Positions 7,485 through 15,486 of a DNA stretch of 41,775 nt are shown here, one piece after another. The position numbers and the translations under genes are program-made. The stretch comes from a virus. Position 1 is the first letter of the stretch. Every line of letters starts with the position of its first letter. The notes below the pieces were generated by a model. The model searched no databases, had not been told where the DNA came from, and was given only the letters and a program-made list of their open reading frames with translations. The stretch covers positions 1 through 41,775 of IMG/VR virus record IMGVR_UViG_3300025274_000020. The stretch is one strand, 5' to 3'.

Positions 7485-10400
7485 TCACAACCTTACATTT
7501 GCGTAACCATCTACTTTTTCAATAGTTATCTGGGTATCTACGCAGTCCTTGAGACTGTCTAAGTGAGATATGAGGAGAACTGTTTTAAAGTAAGACTTAA
7601 CAAGATCCAGAAGCCTCACAAATCCTTCCATATTGTCTTCATCCAGTGCGGTACCGGGCTCATCAAGAATAAAAATATCGCCTTTCGGAAGACTCGACAC
7701 AGATAGTAGCGCCAAGCGGATCGCCATGGAAGCAATTGTCTTCTCTGCTCCGGAACCCATCTCTAGGGGGCGCGCTTCATGGGACGGGTGCTTGATAAAG
7801 ATATTGAGGCGTCGTCCGTCGTCTTCGAAGAAAACTTCAAAACTAACAATATTCGCCAAAACTTTTGCAACTTCCTCATTAATCACCGGAAGCTGCTTTT
7901 TGATAATATCGTAAGCAATTCCGTTCGAATGCATACATTTCATATAAAGGTCGTGAGCTGAATATTCTTCTCGCAGGCCTTGCAATTCCTTCTTTTGATT
8001 TTTTAGATTTTGAAGTCGTTGTTCCAGGGAGCCGTGAAGCTTGTAGAGTTCCATGACTTCCACATCACACTGAGCTAGACCAGTTCTGTGTGTCTCCAGA
8101 TCTCCTAGGAAATTCGATTTCTGAGTTGTTAGGGCTTCTAGGTTTTCAATGGCCTCCCTGTTGTCCTCATATTGCTTTATCTTCGCATCCAGTTCGCCAA
8201 CCTCCTTTTGTAAAGAGATGATCGAAGCGTTAGTCTGTTCTAGATCTAACTTATAATCCTTCGTTCTGATCTCCAGCTGGTTTTTGTGAAATAGCACATC
8301 GTTGTACGTACTTCTCATATCACCGATATTGCCGGGATTCAGTTGATCGATCTGTTCCTTGGCTTCCTTTGCGCTGACAAGGGTTTTCGACAACATCGAA
8401 TTCAAGTTTGGCAATGCTTTCTGGGCCCGGTGGGCGTCGCGGATAAACTTACACGTGGGGTACTCGGTGCCGCACGGAACTTCGTCTAGTAGAGCTAGCT
8501 TGGACTTCTTGTTATTGATATCCTTTTCTGTATCGCGCGCGGACTGTACGATCTTCGCTAAGTTTATGCGCTGGGCTTCTACATCTTCTTCCTTTTGGCC
8601 TAGCTCTTCAACGTCAAAGTTGTCCATAAACTCGTTGATGTTTTCTAGAGTAGAATCACAATCGATTATTTTCTTTCTCTGCTCTTCCACTCTCTCTTTT
8701 AAAGAAGACACCTCAAGGCTCTTATTCTCCCTTTCTGTAGAGACAGCAAGAAGGTCAATTATCTCCGTAGGTATCGAACCAATCTTCTCTTCTAGTTGGA
8801 TTATTGATTCTTCTTTTTCTTCTATTTTTTTCTTAAGATCGGCACAAAGCAATTGCTGCTTCTTAAGATGCTTCTCATTCAGGCGAAGCTCTTCTTCCGA
8901 TTTCTCAATGCCCTCGTCGTATTCCTTGGCGGATAATCGCTTAAGGGCTCCGCGTAGGTCAGAGGCGTCTTCCTTCGCTAGCTTGTACTTTTTCTCAAAA
9001 ATTTCTAAATCTAAAAACTTAGCAAGGATTTCCTTACGGCGGGTTGAACCTTCCTTAATAAAAGACAAGGAGTCCAACTGCGAAGCCATAGATGTAAGAA
9101 GAAAATCATCTAGAGAACCAAAAACCTTTCGAATGTTTTTGTCAGTTTCCATCCTCGTTAGTCCATTTTGACTGGTACTATCTCCAGTAATCTTATTTTT
9201 AGAATTAAACTCTAGATCTGTTTTCGCCTCTTGAGTCTCCTTACCCTTGAGTTTCTTTATATACTTCTCGGAGCGTCGGTCAACAGTATAGCAGTTGTCT
9301 CCAATTTCAATTTCAATTGTGCCTTGGCCAAACTCCTTGTTTTGGTTAATAACATTGAGATTCTTCCTCTCGTTCTTCGAAGTGGAATTGAATAATGTGA
9401 AAAGAAGGCTATCAATAACGCTAGACTTTCCAGAGTAGTTCTTACCAAAGATCCCAACAATACCAGAAAGCTTTTCAAAATCGACAACGTTTCCATCAGA
9501 ATAGTTGAACAAATTATCCCATTTGAAACTCTTAAGCTTCCAGTTGACGTTTCTGGAGATGTCCTCACCTGACTCAGCAGCCTTGTTATATTTCCTATTC
9601 AGCTCAAAAACTTTTTCCATCACCTCTTGCGAGGCCTCATAATCCTTCAAGTATTCGCGCATAAACTTCTCTTGCACGGAGATGTCTCTGAGATTCTCCT
9701 CAATAAGATTACTTGAGGCGCCATCGACGGTGCCTCGCTCACCTGCAGCGCGATTTAAGAAAGTAATACTCTCTGGGCTGAACCTATGTTTGGCCACCTC
9801 GACAGCGCGGCGCATGGCTTCCAGGGGTAAGTTATTGTTTGAAACCAACCGAACTCGTGCTCCGGATTGGATATTGACGCCACGTGGCATGCGCCCTTTG
9901 CGGGTCAGTTCAATTGTAATAAAAGGCTTCGGATTCTTTAACTCAACATGTCGTACAGTGAAATCATCTTTGCTCTCGATCTCCCAAATCAGAAACCCCT
10001 TATCGTTTGTTTCGCCATGATTCTGCTGTACGATTGATCCAGAGTAGCGTACGCGGCCATCTTCGTCAAGGATCTGATTTGTCTTGTGGATATCGCCAAG
10101 CATCGCGAAATCATGGCCGGCGAAAATAGATACATCATGATCGCCATAGTCCATGACCCAGCCGGCGTCGGTCTGTACACCTGAAACTGAACCGTGATAC
10201 AGAGCAATGTTAATTGCTTCGCTGTTCGAAGGGTCGATCCAATTCTCTTCATCAAACACAGACAATACGTTGAAAACGACTTTGTTGTCTAACGTGAATT
10301 CTCCAGAATCTTTAAGCAAGTGCAAGTTTGGATGCTCTAGGGCCTCCACAATCGGAGTGATTGCGTCCTGGCGAGAAGAATTCTTCAGGTTTCCATCGTG

Positions 10401-10640
10401 ATTTCCCAAGATTACAACAGTAGGTGCGATGTCTGCAAGGGTAGATAAAAATCTTGAACACATCTCAACAAATTCCGGAGAGATTTGAGTTTTCGTGTGT
10501 GCAATATCTCCTCCGATATAAATGTAGTCGACCTCTTCTTGTCGAAGGTGGTCGTACATTTTGTCGAAGATCTGGTTGTATTCCCAGTGGTACTTAAGGT
10601 TTTTGATATGAATATCAGCGGCGTGTGCAATTTTAATCAT
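7485..10640 (-). CDS. Fused Mre11/SbcD nuclease and Rad50/SbcC ATPase (T4 gp47-gp46-like)
   Basis: A single 1,051-aa polypeptide. Residues 1 to about 340 are an Mre11/SbcD calcineurin-type nuclease: DIH at 9-11, GGDIAH at 43-48, GNHDG at 79-83, YHGSVSG near 148, and GHDFAMLGDIHK near 175-186. From about residue 365 it becomes a Rad50/SbcC ATPase: Walker A GKNYSGKS at 399-406, long coiled coil (about 550-900) broken by a hook with cysteines at 723 and 730, ABC signature EMGSGAEKT, Walker B IFILDEPGTALD near 990, and LISHLD. Such complexes resect DNA ends for recombination-dependent replication. In T4 and E. coli the two parts are separate genes. The ATG at 10640 is chosen because homologues begin right at 'KIAHAADIH'; an upstream TTG at 10673 would only add residues overlapping the primase gene. 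Confidence 0.93.
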   Translation of the reverse strand: MIKIAHAADIHIKNLKYHWEYNQIFDKMYDHLRQEEVDYIYIGGDIAHTKTQISPEFVEMCSRFLSTLADIAPTVVILGNHDGNLKNSSRQDAITPIVEALEHPNLHLLKDSGEFTLDNKVVFNVLSVFDEENWIDPSNSEAINIALYHGSVSGVQTDAGWVMDYGDHDVSIFAGHDFAMLGDIHKTNQILDEDGRVRYSGSIVQQNHGETNDKGFLIWEIESKDDFTVRHVELKNPKPFITIELTRKGRMPRGVNIQSGARVRLVSNNNLPLEAMRRAVEVAKHRFSPESITFLNRAAGERGTVDGASSNLIEENLRDISVQEKFMREYLKDYEASQEVMEKVFELNRKYNKAAESGEDISRNVNWKLKSFKWDNLFNYSDGNVVDFEKLSGIVGIFGKNYSGKSSVIDSLLFTLFNSTSKNERKNLNVINQNKEFGQGTIEIEIGDNCYTVDRRSEKYIKKLKGKETQEAKTDLEFNSKNKITGDSTSQNGLTRMETDKNIRKVFGSLDDFLLTSMASQLDSLSFIKEGSTRRKEILAKFLDLEIFEKKYKLAKEDASDLRGALKRLSAKEYDEGIEKSEEELRLNEKHLKKQQLLCADLKKKIEEKEESIIQLEEKIGSIPTEIIDLLAVSTERENKSLEVSSLKERVEEQRKKIIDCDSTLENINEFMDNFDVEELGQKEEDVEAQRINLAKIVQSARDTEKDINNKKSKLALLDEVPCGTEYPTCKFIRDAHRAQKALPNLNSMLSKTLVSAKEAKEQIDQLNPGNIGDMRSTYNDVLFHKNQLEIRTKDYKLDLEQTNASIISLQKEVGELDAKIKQYEDNREAIENLEALTTQKSNFLGDLETHRTGLAQCDVEVMELYKLHGSLEQRLQNLKNQKKELQGLREEYSAHDLYMKCMHSNGIAYDIIKKQLPVINEEVAKVLANIVSFEVFFEDDGRRLNIFIKHPSHEARPLEMGSGAEKTIASMAIRLALLSVSSLPKGDIFILDEPGTALDEDNMEGFVRLLDLVKSYFKTVLLISHLDSLKDCVDTQITIEKVDGYANVRL

Positions 10641-10642
10641 AA

Positions 10643-11578
10643 TTAAATCATCATAGCCTTTCTCATCAAACAAGAATCGAAAGACATGAGGGGGGCTTCG
10701 TCCTTTCTCTTTTGGAAGTCCTCTGCTGTCATTTCCCCAACATCTGAGTGGGGACTTATATCTATTTTATATAACTCAACATCATATGTCAACAACTTTT
10801 CTATTAATTTCATAGATTTTTTTTCTGCGTCTGGATCCAGTGCGATGTAGACCGGTGTATCGTTTGTGACGATCTGCTTAAATAAGCTTGAGTCATCGCG
10901 AAGAGTTGAGCCCAGAAGGGGAATTGAGTTTGCGCCGGCGACGAACGCGTCAAAGATACCCTCAACGATAACTAGGTCCGAAGACCAATCGATGAAAAGG
11001 TGGTTAAACACCATATCCTTGCTGGATGGTGGGTTTTTATATTTTGGATATTCGTTACCATAACTTCTTGCGACAAAGTAATTTATCTTCCCGTCCTCGT
11101 TAAAGGATGGAACGATTATTCGGCCGGCATAATCTCCAGAAGCGCAATATCCAATCTTCCACCTAGTTATTTCCTTCTTTGTTATCCCTCGGCTCTTAAG
11201 GTATTTTCGGGCCGGCAAAGAAGTCAAAGGTAAATGGCTATTCACTAGAGACACAAAACTGGGCGGAAGGAAAACGGGCTCATCTGGTTCCTCCTCTAGT
11301 ACACCACTGAACAGTTCGTCGAACAAGGATATATCGACGGTTTGCGTTAGCTCTTTCCATTTTTGCTTTTGATGAAATGTACCAAACCTTCTAACAATCC
11401 TCTGAAGGTTGCGACCTCTTGTGTCACAAATCCAACATTTGAAAACGTCTTTCTCGACGTTTACAGAAAGCTTTCGTTTATGATGCTTGCAAAATGGGCA
11501 AAAAAACAGATATTCGTCATTAGACTTATATCCGACACCAAGAACTTCTTTTATTATTTTAAATTTTTCTGCGTACAC
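10643..11578 (-). CDS. DNA primase: zinc ribbon plus TOPRIM domain
   Basis: A 311-aa primase that would make RNA primers for lagging-strand synthesis. The N-terminal zinc-binding domain has CPFC at 27-30 and CWIC at 48-51, with two histidines directly after the first pair. The TOPRIM core is seen as LVIVEGIFDA (Glu206) and IALDPDAE (Asp248, Asp250), the metal-binding acidic triad of DnaG-type primases. Size is close to T4 gp61. The start is GTG at 11578, the first usable codon after an in-frame TGA. It overlaps the resolvase gene by 25 bases and is 2 bases from the nuclease/ATPase fusion. No helicase domain is attached and no helicase gene is in the window, so a separate helicase is expected elsewhere. 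Confidence 0.92.
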   Translation of the reverse strand: MYAEKFKIIKEVLGVGYKSNDEYLFFCPFCKHHKRKLSVNVEKDVFKCWICDTRGRNLQRIVRRFGTFHQKQKWKELTQTVDISLFDELFSGVLEEEPDEPVFLPPSFVSLVNSHLPLTSLPARKYLKSRGITKKEITRWKIGYCASGDYAGRIIVPSFNEDGKINYFVARSYGNEYPKYKNPPSSKDMVFNHLFIDWSSDLVIVEGIFDAFVAGANSIPLLGSTLRDDSSLFKQIVTNDTPVYIALDPDAEKKSMKLIEKLLTYDVELYKIDISPHSDVGEMTAEDFQKRKDEAPLMSFDSCLMRKAMMI

Positions 11579-12081
11579 TCAATAAAACCGGCTCTTGCAA
11601 TCACATAGCTATCCGCCCTGTCGGCATAACCGGGCTTTGGATTCTGACTTCTTGTATATTCTACATGAAAGCCATCCACGTTGTCAAGTACAAACTTCAC
11701 AACAACTTGTTTTGCCTTTTGGCCGCGGGGGACGGTGATGCCGCAGAGTTTACGAGCAGCAGTTGCGCCGAGATAGTTCGGTTCTGTATTAAAGATATTA
11801 TAACACATCCAAGAAATAACGCCATTAAATCTTTGTAAAATGGCCATCGTGGTTGCTGAAGAACCACCGGACCTAAAGAAAGTAAAGGGCGATTCAATAT
11901 AGACCTGATCTATGGAATATTCTTTTTTAATATTTTCTAGAACTTCTTCGACGCAAATAGATTTTTCGAAAAAGTTCTTCTTTTTACGTAGATCGATATG
12001 ATCACACAAAACAATTTTACTATCTTCATCTAATACAGTGTAACCAGTTATACTGGTACTGATGTCTAATCCTAGGATCAT
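11554..12081 (-). CDS. RuvC-like Holliday junction resolvase
   Basis: A 175-aa RNase H-fold nuclease. The catalytic acidic residues of the RuvC superfamily are visible: Asp6 in ILGLDISTSITGY, Glu63 in VYIESPF, and Asp154/Asp157 in GYADRADSYVIA. Length matches bacterial RuvC (about 170 aa). In phages this enzyme cuts branched DNA before packaging, the job of endonuclease VII (gp49) in T4, so it probably replaces gp49 here. The ATG at 12081 overlaps the stop of the preceding virion gene (TAATG), which ties its expression to late structural genes. It is followed by the primase with a 25-base overlap. The middle segment RSGGSSATTMAILQRFNG is typical of phage-type RuvC homologues. Confidence 0.9.
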   Translation of the reverse strand: MILGLDISTSITGYTVLDEDSKIVLCDHIDLRKKKNFFEKSICVEEVLENIKKEYSIDQVYIESPFTFFRSGGSSATTMAILQRFNGVISWMCYNIFNTEPNYLGATAARKLCGITVPRGQKAKQVVVKFVLDNVDGFHVEYTRSQNPKPGYADRADSYVIARAGFIECTQKNLK

Positions 12082-13382
12082 TATATATCTAATTTTAATT
12101 TAAAAGTAAACGCGCGCTCTTCGGTCTTCTTTACAGGATTGGCCAATTTTGCAATCCCAATAAGGTTTTTGTTCTCATCATATATTCCGATTTTTGTGAT
12201 ATATGTAACCTTCTTAAAACTCCCTGTAGGATCATTATACGGCGATTTAACAATATTTTTAATTTCTTTTTCGGTGTTTTCTATATAGCCGTTCGAACCT
12301 GTAGAGGGTATGGCCGACTCCCCATATTTAACATATGTTGGATTGTTCGAATGATTGAGCATGCCCTTTTTGGCATGGGCCATCATCGTCATTGTTGGCG
12401 TACGCGTTGTCCCGTTGAAGTTTAAACTATAGCTTGAGGATGGAGTAGTCTCGGCACTCTGAGAAAGACAGCTGGCAAAGTGAACCCACCTAGGGTAGTC
12501 TTGCGAGTTTGTTTTAAAATATTCTTCTTTAGCACTTGAGCTTAGTGGCCAAGAGCCCGTTAATATAAGGAACCCCTCATTGTATAGAACTGTGCCGGCG
12601 ATGCTTCCGGAACGAGTACTGCCGCGGGGAGCAACTTGAATTAGTTCACCGTTCCTTCTTATGTCTTGAAGTTGCCCAATTAGTGTACCAGTTATATAGA
12701 ATTTTAAATCTACAGTACCCTTTTCTATCGCCGAACCATAGAATATAGACGGTACGGAGACCAAGTTAACATACTGTGTTTCTTTATCCCAGCTCAAATC
12801 TCCTCTAGAGGAAGTATACGCATAGTGGGGACTGAGCCTCGTATAGTGGTTCATTGTTGTCTTGAGGGCGTATAGGTGAGATATTGCTCCGGAAGATATA
12901 GGATAGTCGCCGGTCTCAGAAGGAGCTGTTCGCGAAGGGGTGGTTCGCGCAGTAGTTGGGTAATAAAATTCTCTGTGTAAAGAGGAGACCAGGGGATATT
13001 GCTTGTATATATGAGCGCCGAATTGGGTGGCAGAGTTGAATTGCGCAGTCGTTGCGGTCCTGAAAGATAGTCTTGTGCCGTCTTTGACTACGAATGAGTG
13101 GATTCTTGGATTTTCTCCGGCCCAATGGGCAGTTGCGTCAGTACCTGCGAGATGGGCGTGGTTGCCTTCCAGTTCGGCCACTAAGCCCGATCTATCAACA
13201 TTCATCTCATATAACGATAAATGGCCCGGTGGTGCTACCACACTTGAAGTAAAGGCCCCAGAGATGGCAGTTCTGTTATTATAATAAGCGGAGCCACTGT
13301 AGATTTGAAAATCAACGCGAGGATTAGCCTCTATCGTATTAACAAAAATGTCATTGCGATTAAATTTAAATATGTAAGACAC
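12081..13382 (-). CDS. Virion protein, C-terminal paralogue of the neighbouring 358-aa protein
   Basis: A 433-aa protein, probably a tail or virion component. The start is taken as GTG at 13382 because a perfect GGGAG ribosome-binding site lies 5 bases upstream; the longer frame begins at a TTG (13397) in front of that site. The N-terminal two thirds are Ser/Thr/Tyr-rich and beta-like with no recognised domain. The last 140 residues align with the upstream 358-aa protein: FNGTT...LNHSNNPTYV against FNNTT...FNYSSNPTYV, then VTYITKIGIYDENKNLIGIA and an ending FKLKLDI against LRVRLDY. This C-terminal block is, as I recall, common in marine phage virion proteins. Its TAA overlaps the ATG of the RuvC gene. 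Confidence 0.8.
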   Translation of the reverse strand: MSYIFKFNRNDIFVNTIEANPRVDFQIYSGSAYYNNRTAISGAFTSSVVAPPGHLSLYEMNVDRSGLVAELEGNHAHLAGTDATAHWAGENPRIHSFVVKDGTRLSFRTATTAQFNSATQFGAHIYKQYPLVSSLHREFYYPTTARTTPSRTAPSETGDYPISSGAISHLYALKTTMNHYTRLSPHYAYTSSRGDLSWDKETQYVNLVSVPSIFYGSAIEKGTVDLKFYITGTLIGQLQDIRRNGELIQVAPRGSTRSGSIAGTVLYNEGFLILTGSWPLSSSAKEEYFKTNSQDYPRWVHFASCLSQSAETTPSSSYSLNFNGTTRTPTMTMMAHAKKGMLNHSNNPTYVKYGESAIPSTGSNGYIENTEKEIKNIVKSPYNDPTGSFKKVTYITKIGIYDENKNLIGIAKLANPVKKTEERAFTFKLKLDI

Positions 13383-13405
13383 GATTACTCCCTTCAATAA
13401 ATAGG

Positions 13406-14482
13406 CTAGTAATCAAGTCTCACGCGCAATGTAAATTCGTTCTGTGGATCTTTCTTAAGAGGTTCGGACAATTTAGCAACAGCTAGCAGTTCATTGTCTG
13501 CAGAATATAAGCCAACCGTAGTGATGTAAGAGACTGGGTTGTCGACTGCATTTGTCTTAACCTGAATCTTACTTCCTGAAACATAGGTCGGATTGGAACT
13601 GTAATTGAATTCATTGTTGTTTGCTCTGCAGAAGTAGATTGTTGAGTTTAACTCCGTCGTGTTGTTGAAGGAGATGTTCTTCAATCTGTTTCTAAACCCA
13701 TCTGCGGAAGAAGAAATCTGAGATCCTGTTAATGAACCAGTGATGCTGTTCTTTCTCAGCGTTGGGACATTCTGTGGGCCAAAATAATCTGCTACGCCAG
13801 AGCCACCAATGTCGTTTGGCCGGCCGCGGAAAACGCTAGCTGTAACAACGGCGATTCCCGCCTGATAGTATAGTAGGCCGACGCCCTGCGCTGTATCGCC
13901 GGATGTGGAGCCGGTGTATAAGACAGCATATTCGCCGGCCGGCGAGTTGATTTTGTAGTTAGTGTTTGCGTTTAAATCAGCAATTGCTAAGTTCTTTGTT
14001 GGGTTAGTGCATGCGCCACCGGTTACAACTGTCATGGAGAAGCTTTGCTTCTTAATCTCATCTTTAGTGAGAAGCCTGGAAAAGTTGATAAAGAAAGCTT
14101 CCTTGATTTTACGTCCGCCACTTAAATCGCCATCGGAATCGAACTCTTTGATTTTTCCATCAGAATCGTAGCCAACTAAAAGCTGTGCCATCTGATTGTA
14201 GATGTTAATCTTCTTTGCGTTCTGTACAGAAGTCGAAGAAGACATGTGAGAGTTGGGAGAGTATCCAACTGCAATATCAAAAATATGATTCGCAGAGGAA
14301 CTTAGGTACGGGTAATCATAAACACTCTGGAACATACCATGTGAAAAGTTTTTAATATTGTTGCCGCCGTATGTGCCAGAAACAATTGCGCCCGTAATGG
14401 GAAGCGCCTCGTGAAGTAGAGTGCGCGTCGAAACAACGTCGTTGTTTAGAAATGTTTTAAATGTAGAAGTATTGCTTGCCAT
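13406..14482 (-). CDS. Virion protein, 358 aa
   Basis: The ATG at 14482 has AAAGGA about 7 bases upstream. The protein is Ser/Asn/Gly-rich and beta-like, with a helical charged island (LLTKDEIKKQSFSMTVVTGG) and no signal peptide. Residues from about 200 on match the C-terminus of the next gene (433 aa): 'GLLYYQAGIAVVTAS', 'SFNNTTELNSTIYF', 'EFNYSSNPTYVSGSK', 'SYITTVGLYSADNELLAVA', ending in LRVRLDY. The two genes therefore probably derive from a duplication of the C-terminal domain, with different N-terminal parts. The place at the end of the tail block suggests a minor tail, spike or decoration protein; no catalytic motif is seen. Confidence 0.8.
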   Translation of the reverse strand: MASNTSTFKTFLNNDVVSTRTLLHEALPITGAIVSGTYGGNNIKNFSHGMFQSVYDYPYLSSSANHIFDIAVGYSPNSHMSSSTSVQNAKKINIYNQMAQLLVGYDSDGKIKEFDSDGDLSGGRKIKEAFFINFSRLLTKDEIKKQSFSMTVVTGGACTNPTKNLAIADLNANTNYKINSPAGEYAVLYTGSTSGDTAQGVGLLYYQAGIAVVTASVFRGRPNDIGGSGVADYFGPQNVPTLRKNSITGSLTGSQISSSADGFRNRLKNISFNNTTELNSTIYFCRANNNEFNYSSNPTYVSGSKIQVKTNAVDNPVSYITTVGLYSADNELLAVAKLSEPLKKDPQNEFTLRVRLDY

Positions 14483-14497
14483 CTTTGTATCCTTTTA

Positions 14498-15433
14498 TTA
14501 AGACTTCTTAACGTATCTCACTGGAATATCCACAGAGTACCCGGTTGTCACCCCAGAGACACGAATTATTGAGTCAATAAACTTATGGGTTCCCAAAGCA
14601 AGGCCGGCGTCGTTAGCTAGAGAGGCACCAGAAGAGCCTAGTTTATCAAACAAATGAGAATTTGTTCTCAAGTTTATGCTAGCACCAATTCTAAATTCCA
14701 ATATTGTGCCGCGTGGGCCATTGATTGGAGATTGAGCCGTTGGACCTAGGTTACTAATAAAAGATGCATCAGTGTTTGCTGTCAAGTAGTAGCTGGATAT
14801 CTGGTCATCATCGACAAAACTAATCTGCGCAGGTGTTGCAGCGGAACCATTCGGAGTAACAAGGTAACCCAACCGGTTGTCCATCTCAACAATGTACTGT
14901 GTCTCTACTAAATCCGGATCGAGTACTAGATTCTTAGAGATCTCTGATGTGTCTAGACCCTGGTCTATTCGTACAGAGTTTGTGCTATCACCCGGTATGT
15001 TGCCGTTTAGGATTCCTGTGCCCAGTTGCTGACCCAATCCATTCGAACTGTCAACGCCAACAGTGTTTTCATCGACAACCACAACGAATGCAGAGGAAGC
15101 AGAGTGCTTTTCGGATCCGTTGCCGGCAATTGTGTTTAATCTCAAAACCGGAAGATATAGGAGATCATTCCTAGAAATTGTCAGAAGCCTAGACTTCATA
15201 GAAGATGCGTTGTTTGTGAACGCTTCCAAGACGGGCGTTTGTAAAATTGAAAGATCGTAGTATGAAGAACCACTTGAGTGATTTGAGTCATAGAGGCCAT
15301 AGTTGATCTCATCATCAGCTAGCGCGAACTTAACTATTTTAAAGCTTCCGTCGCCCTTAGCTAGTCTCATTCTACCAGTGTCGGTAAGAACTGCGTCTAG
15401 GATGATGTCACCTGAATTGTCTAAAAATGCCAT
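14498..15433 (-). CDS. Virion structural protein, 311 aa
   Basis: The protein begins MAFLDNSGDIILDAVLTDTG and continues RMRLAKGDGSFKIVKFALADDEINYGLYD. This opening is one I recognise from many uncultured marine phages, where it is treated as a structural protein of unknown place in the virion. The remainder is Ser/Gly/Asn-rich and beta-like and ends in DIPVRYVKKS. No membrane segment or signal peptide is seen. It is preceded by the largest non-coding gap of the window (53 bp), which holds a good ribosome-binding site and an AT-rich palindrome, so it may be expressed more strongly than its neighbours. A related opening (KLTQYGKHKLAQGRLKPAYY) is seen in the 323-aa protein upstream, suggesting a shared N-terminal fold. 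Confidence 0.8.
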   Translation of the reverse strand: MAFLDNSGDIILDAVLTDTGRMRLAKGDGSFKIVKFALADDEINYGLYDSNHSSGSSYYDLSILQTPVLEAFTNNASSMKSRLLTISRNDLLYLPVLRLNTIAGNGSEKHSASSAFVVVVDENTVGVDSSNGLGQQLGTGILNGNIPGDSTNSVRIDQGLDTSEISKNLVLDPDLVETQYIVEMDNRLGYLVTPNGSAATPAQISFVDDDQISSYYLTANTDASFISNLGPTAQSPINGPRGTILEFRIGASINLRTNSHLFDKLGSSGASLANDAGLALGTHKFIDSIIRVSGVTTGYSVDIPVRYVKKS

Positions 15434-15486
15434 TTTGTAATATATTCCTCTTTGTTAATTAGTATTTAAATCATTTAAAATCGAAT
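15434..15486 (-). promoter_or_regulatory. 53-bp gap with AT-rich palindrome and shared leader; possible late promoter
   Basis: This is the largest gap in the window. In the sense direction it carries an AT-rich imperfect palindrome (TTTAAATGATTTAAA at 15465-15479), then TTTAAATAC, then AGAGGAATATATTAC just before the ATG at 15433. The TTTAAATA string resembles the TATAAATA late-promoter element of T4, but with one mismatch in an AT-rich stretch this is weak evidence. The ribosome-binding part is convincing. Confidence 0.35.
15437..15449 (-). promoter_or_regulatory. Conserved ribosome-binding leader (13-mer)
   Basis: The sense sequence AGGAATATATTAC lies 3 bases before the ATG of the 311-aa gene. 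The identical 13-mer precedes the gp6-like gene at 36115-36127, and a close variant precedes the 60-aa gene at 7442-7454. Confidence 0.5.

Noticed and set aside
8359-9171. 270-codon plus-strand open frame opposite the Rad50-like part
   Set aside because: Its Ser/Phe/Arg-rich composition is the mirror of a Glu/Lys/Leu coiled coil; it lies wholly within a gene with complete motifs.
10641-10673. Upstream TTG start for the nuclease/ATPase fusion
   Set aside because: The family begins at the MIKIAHAADIH strand; the extra residues lie inside the primase gene.
13383-13397. TTG start for the 433-aa virion protein
   Set aside because: A GGGAG ribosome-binding site lies between this TTG and the GTG at 13382, so the GTG is the functional start.
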